Shown in pieces: positions 1 to 6,419 of a stretch of DNA of 11,612 nt. This stretch comes from Candidatus Methanovirga basalitermitum. GTDB lineage: Archaea > Methanobacteriota > Methanobacteria > Methanobacteriales > Methanobacteriaceae. Under the pieces are notes generated by a model. It did no database searches, was not told the DNA's origin, and saw only the letters and a program-made list of their open reading frames with translations. The stretch's first letter is position 1; each line of letters opens with the position of its first letter. Location of the stretch: positions 1 through 11,612 of the forward strand of contig JAISZW010000009.1 of NCBI GenBank assembly GCA_031284445.1, written 5' to 3'. Position numbers and translations under genes: made by a program.

Positions 1-470
1 GTTGTTAATTTAAAAAATTTAAAATAATATTTCATTAAATTTTAAAATCATTGATTTTTACCCTTAATTTTTAAAAATACAAATTATAAATTTATTAATC
101 AAAAATTTAACTAAAAAAATGATAGTTTTTCAAATTTCAAAAATTAAAAACATTATTTCGTCTACTGTATTATAACTTATTTTATATTAAATAATTCCAA
201 AATTGCTTTAATAGCTATTTTATTAGAGTAATGAATATAGTTAACATTGATTAAAATTTTTTTTATTATTTAAACATAATTTTTAAAAACGAGTATCATT
301 TACCAATATAAAAAATTAAAAAGAAGTACCAATATTTAAATTTGATAGTATTTAAAAGTTCCATAGAAAAAAATAGCATATATAACTTAATGAATACAAA
401 ACAATTATAACTATGTTAATAATACGAGTATCTTTTAAATTAAAAAAAAAATAATTGCTGAAGATAATGG
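1..470. other. AT-rich non-coding region downstream of pgk
   Basis: I see no convincing gene on either strand in this stretch, which is almost entirely A and T. It holds the pgk terminator (442-451) and a few short direct repeats: ACGAGTATC at about 289 and 423, and TACCAATAT at about 301 and 327. These may be chance in such AT-rich DNA or part of the control region of a gene lying to the left of the window. No tRNA-like or CRISPR-like structure was found. Confidence 0.6.
442..451 (-). terminator. oligo-T terminator of the tpiA-pgk operon
   Basis: A run of ten A on the + strand reads as T10 in the minus-strand transcript, 20 bases after the pgk stop codon. Oligo-T tracts without a strong hairpin are the usual intrinsic termination signal in Methanobacteriales. 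Confidence 0.6.
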
Positions 471-1685
471 CTATTTAGCATTTTTTAATGCTTCAACAGC
501 TATCAATTTTTTGCCTGCTAACAGGTTGATACTTGCACCACCACCACTACTTATATGTTCAAGTTCTCTATCAAGACCCATAGCAACTGCAGCTGCACCA
601 ATATGTCCTCCACCGACAACTGTAAAAGCAGGAGACTCAGCTATTGCATTTAAAATGTCCTCCGTACCAATTGAAAAATTAGGGTCTTCAAAAACACCTG
701 CTGGTCCATTTGCAAAAATCGTTTTAGCATTTTTAATAATTTTCACATATTTTACAATTGTTTTAATACCAACATCAAAAATAGATTTATTTGGAATGCT
801 ATTAATATCTACATCAAATCGATTACCATTGTCTTCAATAGCTACATCTTCAGGATATAGTATCTTATTGCCATATTCTTTAATAAGTTTTCCTGCTTTA
901 TCAAATAAGATAGAATAACCCTTGTTTTTAATAAAATCTTCATTTATTCTACCTATTTTAACACCAGCACCTTTTAAGAATATGTTAGCAACAAGACCAG
1001 TTGTTAATATTGAATCAGCCGTTTTATTTTTCAATACATTTTCTATTACTTCAATAGAATCATCGGCTTTAACTCCGCCTAAAACAAAGATAGATGGTCT
1101 TTCAGCATTTTTAATGGCATGGGTTATTATTCTGATTTCTTTTTCCATTAGTCTTCCAGCAGCAGAAGGAAGAACTTTAGTAAAACCTACTAAGGACAAA
1201 TGTGATCTATGAGAAGTTGCAAATGCATCGTTGACAAATATGTCAATATAAGGTGTTAAAACACTAACAGGTACTGATTTTGAGTGTTCTTTAGGAGAAC
1301 GGTTTAATGATTCTTCAGAGAAAAATCTTATATTTTCAAGAAGTAGAACATCTCCATTTATTAGGTTTTCTATTGCATTGATTGCATCAGCTGAGAAAAT
1401 GCTATCAACATATTCTATCTCAATACCTAAGATTTGCGTTAATCTAATAGCATGTTGTCTAAGTGTTGTGAAGTCACTTTTTCCAGGACGACTTTGATGT
1501 GCTAGAAGAATTACTTTAGCTCCTTTATTTGATAATTCTTCAATGGTTTTAATATGGGCTTTTATTCGTGAATCATCTAAAATAATACCAGTATTTGGAC
1601 TTACTGGAGAATTAATATCTATTCTAACTAACATTCGTTTGCCTTTAACATCAAAATCATCAATAGTTTTAAAATCTGCTGACAT
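471..1685 (-). CDS. pgk: phosphoglycerate kinase (archaeal type)
   Basis: Cytosolic enzyme that transfers phosphate between 1,3-bisphosphoglycerate and ADP; in autotrophic methanogens it works mainly in the gluconeogenic direction. The protein is 404 residues, normal for archaeal PGK. Family motifs in order are RIDIN (21-25, matching the RxDxN substrate site), DDSR (37-40), HQSRPGK (63-69), LLENIRF (115-121), the basic NDAFATSHRSH (152-162), VLGGVKADDS (201-210), FANGPAGVFED (324-334), GGGH (358-361) and the C-terminal SSGGGAS (379-385). The ATG is preceded by a weak GAAGTGA Shine-Dalgarno element. It lies 21 bp after tpiA on the same strand, so the two are almost certainly cotranscribed, and the transcript probably ends at the T10 tract just after the TAG stop. 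The gene looks intact. Open frames on the opposite strand across it are shadows. Confidence 0.96.
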   Translation of the reverse strand: MSADFKTIDDFDVKGKRMLVRIDINSPVSPNTGIILDDSRIKAHIKTIEELSNKGAKVILLAHQSRPGKSDFTTLRQHAIRLTQILGIEIEYVDSIFSADAINAIENLINGDVLLLENIRFFSEESLNRSPKEHSKSVPVSVLTPYIDIFVNDAFATSHRSHLSLVGFTKVLPSAAGRLMEKEIRIITHAIKNAERPSIFVLGGVKADDSIEVIENVLKNKTADSILTTGLVANIFLKGAGVKIGRINEDFIKNKGYSILFDKAGKLIKEYGNKILYPEDVAIEDNGNRFDVDINSIPNKSIFDVGIKTIVKYVKIIKNAKTIFANGPAGVFEDPNFSIGTEDILNAIAESPAFTVVGGGHIGAAAVAMGLDRELEHISSGGGASINLLAGKKLIAVEALKNAK

Positions 1686-1706
1686 TGTTTCACTTCAAAT
1701 TTTTTA

Positions 1707-2384
1707 TTATATTTTGCTTACTAAATCCAATAATGCTTTTTCAGGGTTTTTTGATAGAATGACTCCTGATGCCAAAAGAACACCTTCGGCACCTAAATAT
1801 AGTGCTGATTTCATATCATCACCAGTAGATATTCCAGCCCCACACAAAACTTTAATATCTTTATTAACAGCTTTAACTCGTCTAACAGTACCTTCAACTA
1901 CTTCTGGTTCTGCTTGTGAGACAGATATTCCAGTACCTATTAATTCAGGTGGTTCAACAGCTATAAAATTAGGACTAAAACTTGCAACTGCCTCACTTGT
2001 GTTAACATTGTTCGTGCATACAATAGAATATAAACTGTTATTTCTTAATTTTTTAATATTTTCATCAATATCTGCCAAGGTCATTCTTTTTTCTGAATGG
2101 TTAATTAAAGATCCATCAATTCCAGCTTCTTTTAGACATTCTAATAGGTTACTGCCAGTATGACCGCCTGGATTCACATTGTCTATATGCTGAGCAACAA
2201 TAGGGATCCTTGTTTCATCTTTAATTCTGAATATATCTGTTGCTTGAGGTACAGCGACCATATTAATTCCACTTTCATCTGATACAATCTCTAATGTTTT
2301 AGCTAAGTTAAGAGCATTATTACCACTTGATTCTAAATAAGTTTTAAAGTTAAGTATAACTATAGGGGTTTTAAATTTTGACAT
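1707..2384 (-). CDS. tpiA: triosephosphate isomerase (archaeal type)
   Basis: Interconverts dihydroxyacetone phosphate and glyceraldehyde 3-phosphate in the cytosol. At 225 residues it has the shortened TIM-barrel length typical of archaea (bacterial enzymes have about 250). Catalytic features are visible: Asn12 and Lys14 in LNFKTY, the electrophile His96 in INHSEKR, the base Glu144 in AVEPPELIGTG with the following flexible loop, and the phosphate-binding GAGIS (182-186) and GVLLASG (201-207) segments. The start ATG is supported by GAGG eight bases upstream and by the TATA box at 2480-2487. It is the first gene of a two-gene operon with pgk. The neighbouring pair fits the conserved order seen in Methanobacteriales (established knowledge from Methanothermobacter). 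The gene looks intact. Confidence 0.96.
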   Translation of the reverse strand: MSKFKTPIVILNFKTYLESSGNNALNLAKTLEIVSDESGINMVAVPQATDIFRIKDETRIPIVAQHIDNVNPGGHTGSNLLECLKEAGIDGSLINHSEKRMTLADIDENIKKLRNNSLYSIVCTNNVNTSEAVASFSPNFIAVEPPELIGTGISVSQAEPEVVEGTVRRVKAVNKDIKVLCGAGISTGDDMKSALYLGAEGVLLASGVILSKNPEKALLDLVSKI

Positions 2385-2479
2385 ACAAAATACCTCATTT
2401 ATAATCTTATTATTTTATTTTTACTTCGTTTACTAAATTTTTTATATTGTAACTTTATTTATTGATATTTATAATCTTA

Positions 2480-2487
2480 TATATAAA
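2480..2487 (-). promoter_or_regulatory. TATA box of the tpiA-pgk operon
   Basis: The minus strand reads TTTATATA here, inside CTTTATATATAAG, a perfect match to the archaeal TATA element. A start site about 25 bases downstream would leave a leader of roughly 70 bases before the tpiA ATG. Confidence 0.6.
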
Positions 2488-2537
2488 GTAGTTAATATAA
2501 GTAAATATATATTTTTTCAACATAAATAGCTAAGGAA

Positions 2538-2559
2538 TCCCCTTACTTTAGTAGGGGGA
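2538..2559 (+). other. IS605-type hairpin resembling the end of a TnpB guide-RNA scaffold
   Basis: A hairpin runs TCCCCTTACT-TT-AGTAGGGGGA with a ten-pair stem including one G-T wobble. It sits within AAGGAATCCCC...CTTTAG...GGGGAGGAA. That pattern resembles the subterminal hairpin at the right end of many IS200/IS605 elements, which forms the 3' end of the TnpB omega-RNA scaffold just before the guide. Here it lies upstream of the tnpB start rather than after its 3' end. It may be a left-end hairpin, the right end of a lost neighbouring element, or an intrinsic-terminator-like structure. Function is inferred only from resemblance. Confidence 0.45.
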
Positions 2560-2587
2560 GGAATTAGCAGTAAAGGAGGTGATAATT

Positions 2588-2767
2588 ATGGGAAAAGTTA
2601 TACAAGGTAGAGTAAGACGGATATATCCTAAAAAAGAACATAAAGAGTTTTTTAGTAAATGTTTTAGGTTTAGTAACAGAGCATGGAATAGTATACATAC
2701 TATGAAATTAGCTTACCAACAAGCAAAGAAAGATATAGCAGTAAACATACCTTTCAGTAACCTATAA
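2588..2767 (+). pseudogene. truncated IS200/IS605-family TnpB (N-terminal stump)
   Basis: This 59-codon frame encodes only the N-terminal helix-turn-helix part of an OrfB/TnpB protein, the RNA-guided nuclease of IS200/IS605 transposons. The recognisable pattern is GRVRRIYPKKEHKEFF...CFRFSNRAWNS, matching the family's YRIYPTKEQ...FGCARFVYNWAL. Complete TnpB proteins have about 350-450 residues. The RuvC-like catalytic domain and zinc ribbon are absent, so this is not functional. A near-perfect Shine-Dalgarno AGGAGGTGAT at 2575-2584 supports ATG 2588; it overlaps an earlier in-frame GTG at 2579, making that an unlikely start. The frame stops at TAA just before the inverted-repeat element that begins at 2776, so the downstream part was probably lost in a rearrangement there. 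No TnpA is present. Confidence 0.75.
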
Positions 2768-2775
2768 TATTGTAG

Positions 2776-3009
2776 GATAGTGTAAAAAATTGTGGACTTA
2801 TTCCGATTTTTGAAAAAAAATCGAAAATCATTATTTGAAAGCCTCAAAGTTTACTACTGATAATTTTCATACTCTAAAATCAAAGAGAACAACATTATAG
2901 TAAGACTAAAAAATCATAAAACTAATATTTTAAGACAATTAAAATATTATTCAGCTCTTATTCATGGGAACAGGATAAAATAAAAAACTCCACAAAAATT
3001 CACACTCTC
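2776..3009 (+). mobile_element. 234-bp internally deleted insertion-sequence copy (same family as 3893-3990 and 11496-11612)
   Basis: The left end reads GATAGTGTAAAAAATTGTGG and the right end, read inward on the minus strand, GAGAGTGTGAATTTTTGTGG. Both are variants of the GAGGGTGTAAA...GTGGAGTT ends found elsewhere in the window. The right 80 bp also match the interior at 11520-11590, sharing TTCCCATGAA, AGAGCT and GTCTTAAA stretches. In the + frame it still encodes RQLKYYSALIHG, a divergent version of the RLLEYFSSVHG tail encoded at 11538-11612. The rest of the transposase is missing. The 8 bp outside each end (TATTGTAG and GAATATTT) do not match, so the target duplication has been lost or the flanks rearranged. 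An internal CGATTTTT/AAAATCG inverted repeat lies near 2804-2824. Confidence 0.6.
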
Positions 3010-3127
3010 GAATATTTAAAAAAAATAATGAACTTAGAAAAAGACCATCTAAACACTTTTCGCTGATAATCATGAAATATTAAATCCTTAAAAATTACTA
3101 TGAAGGTTCTATTATTTCTAAAAACCC

Positions 3128-3138
3128 AAAAAAAAAAA
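3128..3138 (-). terminator. T11 terminator after the adhesin pseudogene
   Basis: Eleven A on the + strand give T11 in the minus-strand transcript, 19 bases beyond the adhesin stop codon. This is a typical archaeal oligo-T terminator. Confidence 0.5.
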
Positions 3139-3884
3139 GAAAAGCTTGTGAAGTAATTACTTTCTCTTCCAATAAAATAATCCAAGAATAGTTAAAATAA
3201 CCAAGACAAACAAAGGGAAACCAGCCACACTCAAAGAAAAACCATCAAATAAACCATTAGAGAAAACAATATCTGAAAGAGATGGAATAGGAGATGGAAT
3301 AGGTGATGGAGTAGGCTCAGGAGGTATAGGGCCTGGTTTATCACTCACAAGAAAATCTTTACTACTATTAGTGTTATTATATTCATCATCATCAGCAAAA
3401 CTCACAAACATAGAATAAGTACCCACAGCTTTTGGTGTATAATTCACAATATAATGCCCATTAGAGTAAATACTACTAACAACAGTACCATTAATTGTAA
3501 TATAAAGAAATCGACCAGATCAGCTATTGACTTACCAGCATCATTGCTTAAGTTAATAATGATCTCACCACTTTGACCCACAATAAAATCAGGAAAACTA
3601 ATCTCAATATGACTACTACCTTTAGCTACAGTAAAAGTCTTATTATCACTACTACTACCATAATAATCATCATTACCATTAAATGATGCATTCACACTAT
3701 ATTCTCCAACAGGAAGATTACTAAGACCTGTTAAAGTAGCCACACTATTCTGATTAAGTGCGAGATTAGTGGTATCTGATTCCGCATTTATTCCAATGCT
3801 CAAATCCTCATTACCAACAATAGCTCTAAGAGTATAATTACCAGAAATGTTTAAAGTATCACTCCATGAATCTTTAGCACTACC

Positions 3885-3892
3885 ACTATCTA
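3885..3892. repeat. target-site duplication, copy 1 (ACTATCTA)
   Basis: ACTATCTA lies immediately beside the left end of the MITE and is repeated exactly at 3991-3998. An exact 8-bp duplication is direct evidence of transposition and matches the duplication length reported for ISM1 of Methanobrevibacter smithii. Confidence 0.9.
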
Positions 3893-3990
3893 GAGGGTGT
3901 AAATTTTTGTGGAGTTTTTCTAAAATTTTCAAGTTTATTTATAAATAAAAGTCAATTTTTCCAAATAACTCCACACTTTTTTACACCCTC
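3893..3990. mobile_element. 98-bp MITE with about 27-bp terminal inverted repeats
   Basis: The left end is GAGGGTGTAAATTTTTGTGG then AGTTTTT. The right end read inward is GAGGGTGTAAAAAAGTGTGG then AGTTATT. The two match at 22 of 27 positions. The centre is AT-only filler including the palindrome TTTATTTATAAATAAA, and there is no coding capacity. It is bounded by the exact 8-bp repeat ACTATCTA and interrupts the adhesin gene in a place where precise removal restores the frame. The left end matches the end at 11496 over its first 28 bases, so the MITE is very probably mobilised by the transposase of that family. The 8-bp duplication and about 29-bp ends suggest an ISM1-type element; IS256-type elements also make 8-9 bp duplications and remain an alternative. 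Confidence 0.88.
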
Positions 3991-3998
3991 ACTATCTA
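3991..3998. repeat. target-site duplication, copy 2 (ACTATCTA)
   Basis: Second copy of the 8-bp direct repeat, flanking the right end of the MITE. It encodes the LDS of ENILDS in the adhesin frame. Confidence 0.9.
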
Positions 3999-4332
3999 AT
4001 ATGTTTTCAACAAGATGTGGAATAGCTCTAAAATTATTAGGAATTAAAATTGTAGTTTTAAGGTCACCTGCTCCCAGTTGAACCATATAATAGCTATTAG
4101 GCAAAGTACCACTTATCATATTAGTAGTTGTGATATTATTAGTACCCCACTAATTAAAATCAGGCAAATCAGTAGTCATATAAGCATTAAATCCATTAGG
4201 GGCAGTATTATTCCAAATACGACAATGCCTAACAGTACCCATATATGTTCTACCACCATCAAATACTGTATTGTTTTGTATAGTGCAACCTGTCACAGTA
4301 CCCTGATATGTTCCACCACCACCATAAGAGCT

Positions 4333-4573
4333 GTGTCAACTATTTATGGGGATCGACTTTTTTTCCTATTGAATTTTTAATCTTAAATCTCTTATATTAG
4401 GAAAACATAGATTAAAAATTCTTAATTTTTGAAATCAATAGCATGGATATCTAATTTCAAAGAAAACCCATAAAAATTGGGCAATTCAAATGCAAAATAT
4501 AAATCTTCAATGACTAATCCCTGTTGATTTTGACACCGCCTTTAAATCTAAAGATTCATTTTTCAATACTTTC
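4333..4573. other. rearrangement segment between comD and the adhesin remnant
   Basis: No intact gene is visible. The adhesin frame ends exactly where GTGTCAAC begins (4333), and the reverse complement of the opposite side, ending at 4536, also begins GTGTCAA. The two ends share GTGTCAA and, a few bases further in, GGGAT, so 4333-4536 might be a 204-bp insertion remnant with poor inverted ends. A perfect 13-bp inverted repeat, GAATTTTTAATCT (4371-4383) and AGATTAAAAATTC (4409-4421), lies inside. On the minus strand two short open stretches resemble decayed coding sequence: one encodes LKNESLDLKAVSKSTGISH just after comD, and one, in another frame, encodes EDLYFAFELPNFYGFS. I recognise neither. 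This is where comE would be expected. Confidence 0.4.
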
Positions 4574-5068
4574 TTACCAATACTTTATTTCAAAAAGAAA
4601 TGCTATTGGGGCTTTTTTAGAATTTGAAAGATGCCATGAGTTTTCAATGATTTCCTTTGCTTTTTTAGGTGTTTTTGGTTTAAAGTATTGGATTTTTAAG
4701 GTGTCTAATAAAGGTTCTGTAATTTCGCCCATTGGGACTTGACCAATTATTGGTTCTCCATTAATACCTCTGTGACTTATTATCATTATTAGTGGTAAGC
4801 GGTAGAGTTGAGTTAAGGAACTTAGTGCATTAATAGAATTTCCAAGACCTGAGTTTTGCATTAAAATAGCTATCTTTTTTTTACCAAGAAATGCTCCAGC
4901 ACATATTCCAATTCCTTCTTCTTCTCTTGTAACAGGGATGTGATGAATTTTTTCATCATTATCAATTAATTTAATTAGTTTTGCAAGGTTGATACAGGGT
5001 AATGAAACTACAAAATTGATTCCTGCATTTTTTAGTCCTTGATAAATGGACTCACTACTGTCTAACAT
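4574..5068 (-). CDS. comD: sulfopyruvate decarboxylase, alpha subunit
   Basis: Part of coenzyme M synthesis: ComDE decarboxylates 3-sulfopyruvate to sulfoacetaldehyde using thiamine diphosphate. The 164-residue protein is close to the usual ComD length and consists of the PYR-type half of a ThDP enzyme, with GLKNAGINFVVSLPC (11-25), the expected cofactor-activating glutamate within TREEEGIGICAGAFLGKK (48-65), MQNSGLGNSINALSS (70-84) and the SHRG turn (98-101). The PP-type half that binds the diphosphate is ComE, which is absent from this window. It follows comC by 24 bp on the same strand. The Shine-Dalgarno signal before its ATG is weak, which suits translation coupled to comC. The reading frame appears complete, but sequence just after its stop looks rearranged. 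Confidence 0.9.
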   Translation of the reverse strand: MLDSSESIYQGLKNAGINFVVSLPCINLAKLIKLIDNDEKIHHIPVTREEEGIGICAGAFLGKKKIAILMQNSGLGNSINALSSLTQLYRLPLIMIISHRGINGEPIIGQVPMGEITEPLLDTLKIQYFKPKTPKKAKEIIENSWHLSNSKKAPIAFLFEIKYW

Positions 5069-5092
5069 TGTATCTAATTAAATATAATTTAT

Positions 5093-6127
5093 TTAAGATC
5101 TATTTTCAATAAATTCATTTAGGTTAATATCTAAGTTGTTACAAATTTCATTTAATCTATTATATAGGACCTTATCTATATTTAAGCCATTTTTTCTAAA
5201 GTTATCTATTTTTTTTGTTTCAATATCTCCAGGAACTATTGTTTCAGGTTCACTTGTTCTAATTTCAGTAACGAACTTCTCAGTTTCTTTTTTAAATTCA
5301 TTAATTCCAACGAATTTTTCAGGGTCAATAGCTACAAACAAATCTCCTTTGGTACAGTTTTCATCACAATTTGCTGTACCTTTAACTTGTTTTCCATAAG
5401 CTGCACCTACTAAAGGACCTGTTAAAATTTCTATCATAAAAGCTAGAGAATATCCTTTATGTCCACCAAATGGTAAAATTGAACCTTCTAATGCTTTATC
5501 TGGATCTGTTGTAGGATTACCTTCTTTGTCTAATGCAAGACCTTCAGAAATTTTCTCTCCTTTTCTTGAAGATTCTAATAATTTTCCTCTTGCAGTTGCA
5601 GATGTTGCCATATCAATAGAGATATAGTTATCTCCAGGAACTCCAATAGCTATTGGATTTGTTCCAATTATTGGTTCTTTTCCTCCAAGTGGAGCTATTG
5701 CAGGTTCTGTATTAGCTATTACAAATCCAATTACTCCTTCTTTAATAGCTAAATCTGAATAAAATCCTGTAACTCCAAAATGGTTAGAATTATTAGTTCC
5801 AACAGCAGCTATTCCAATTTTTTTAGCTTTTTCAATAGCTATTTTCATTGATTTGTAGGCAACAACTTGACCAAAATTGTTATTTCCGTTTATTAAAGCC
5901 ATAGCTTCAGTTTCTTTTTCTATTATTATTTCTCCATTGGTATTAATGTTATTTAATTCAATACCTTTTAGATAGTTATGGAATCTTCCAAGTCCATGGG
6001 AAGTAAATCCTTTTAAATCGGCATCAAGGGTTGCTTCAGCTACAATTTCAGCATTTCCTTTACTTACTCCTATTTTTTCTAGCATTACCAATAGAAGTTT
6101 CTTTTCATTTTCAGCATTTATTCTCAT
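5093..6127 (-). CDS. comC: L-sulfolactate dehydrogenase (malate/lactate dehydrogenase type 2 family)
   Basis: Oxidises (S)/L-sulfolactate to sulfopyruvate with NAD(P) in coenzyme M biosynthesis; some archaeal homologues also act on malate. The fold is the Ldh2/MDH2 type, not the classical Rossmann type. Visible signatures, numbered from the chosen start: SHG (43-45), the GNNNFGQV segment (81-88), the catalytic-region NNSNHFGVTGFY (112-123), GTNPIAIGVP (155-164), DMATSATARGKL (172-183) and GGHKGYSLAFMIE (221-233). I chose ATG 6127 (344 codons) because GGTG lies five bases before it; an in-frame GTG at 6133 overlaps that ribosome site and would add only two codons. It is followed by comD, the next step of the pathway. 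An inactivated insertion sequence begins about 50 bp upstream, so any promoter must lie in that short gap or within the element end. Confidence 0.9.
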   Translation of the reverse strand: MRINAENEKKLLLVMLEKIGVSKGNAEIVAEATLDADLKGFTSHGLGRFHNYLKGIELNNINTNGEIIIEKETEAMALINGNNNFGQVVAYKSMKIAIEKAKKIGIAAVGTNNSNHFGVTGFYSDLAIKEGVIGFVIANTEPAIAPLGGKEPIIGTNPIAIGVPGDNYISIDMATSATARGKLLESSRKGEKISEGLALDKEGNPTTDPDKALEGSILPFGGHKGYSLAFMIEILTGPLVGAAYGKQVKGTANCDENCTKGDLFVAIDPEKFVGINEFKKETEKFVTEIRTSEPETIVPGDIETKKIDNFRKNGLNIDKVLYNRLNEICNNLDINLNEFIENRS

Positions 6128-6173
6128 TAACACACCAAATCATATCTTATTAATTTATAGTAAATAATTTTTT

Positions 6174-6183
6174 AATATAATAA
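6174..6183 (-). promoter_or_regulatory. possible TATA box of comC-comD at the insertion-sequence junction
   Basis: The minus strand reads TTATTATATTAAA about 50 bases before the comC ATG. It is the best TATA-like sequence between the gene and the insertion sequence and overlaps the terminal inverted repeat starting at 6180. It is a weak match and the call is inference. Confidence 0.3.
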
Positions 6184-6198
6184 TCAGTAGTTCGTAAA
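6180..6198 (+). repeat. terminal inverted repeat, comC-proximal end
   Basis: ATAATCAGTAGTTCGTAAA is an exact reverse complement of 7230-7248. The match stops cleanly one base outside on both sides. Confidence 0.85.
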
Positions 6199-6419
6199 TT
6201 GTTTTTATGTTTTTGTTATTTTATTAGTTTTTGATCTTATATTTTTGGGTTTTTCTTTTTTTCATCAAATTAATTTTTCATATCATAGGATTTATTCCAT
6301 GTTACAGATATTTAGTTAGTTGTCTTTACTGATTTTCATGGGTTTTTCCTGGAGGTGTTAATTTTTAGATTGTTATTTTGTTGCTGAATCCTAATTTTTC
6401 TTCGGTTGATCGATTGATT

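Larger units (their letters stand above)
3157..4332 (-). pseudogene. adhesin-like surface protein, C-terminal part, broken
   Basis: Remains of a large secreted, membrane-anchored adhesin-like protein of the type abundant in gut Methanobrevibacter. From N to C: beta-helix (pectate-lyase-like) repeats such as SYGGGGTYQGTVTGCTIQNN; a linker; an Ig-like beta-sandwich segment (NISGNYTLRA..., LPVGEYSVNASFNGND); a second Ig-like repeat ending VGTYSMFVSFADDDEYNN; a Pro/Ser spacer (PEPTPSPIPSPIPS); and a C-terminal transmembrane anchor (FPLFVLVILTILGLFYW) with the charged tail KRK. Three lesions inactivate it: an in-frame TAG at 4150-4152 in DFN-stop-WG, a 98-bp MITE at 3893-3990, and a frameshift near 3505-3516, where one lost T would restore FFYITING. 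Removing the MITE and one target copy rejoins ENILDSGSAKDSW in frame. The 5' part, with any signal peptide, ends abruptly at 4332. Confidence 0.85.

Noticed and set aside
1..470. CRISPR array or regulatory repeat array
   Set aside because: Only isolated 9-bp repeats (ACGAGTATC, TACCAATAT) are present, without regular spacing.
511..1212. Open frames on the + strand opposite pgk
   Set aside because: They are antisense to a well-conserved enzyme, have no family motifs and no ribosome sites.
1543..2163. Long + strand frame opposite the pgk start and tpiA
   Set aside because: It spans the antisense of two clear genes and their junction; its length follows from the codon bias of those genes.
2768..3017. 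Target-site duplication around the 234-bp element
   Set aside because: The 8 bp on each side (TATTGTAG and GAATATTT) do not match convincingly, so no duplication is claimed.
3000..3185. Phe-rich 61-codon frame over the adhesin terminator
   Set aside because: The Phe and Lys runs come from the T/A tracts of the terminator and the adhesin tail in another frame; no start signal.
4078..4380. Ile/Thr/Ser-rich + strand frame of 100 codons
   Set aside because: It is the complement of the adhesin beta-helix repeats; the minus strand carries the recognisable GGGGTYQGTV sequence.
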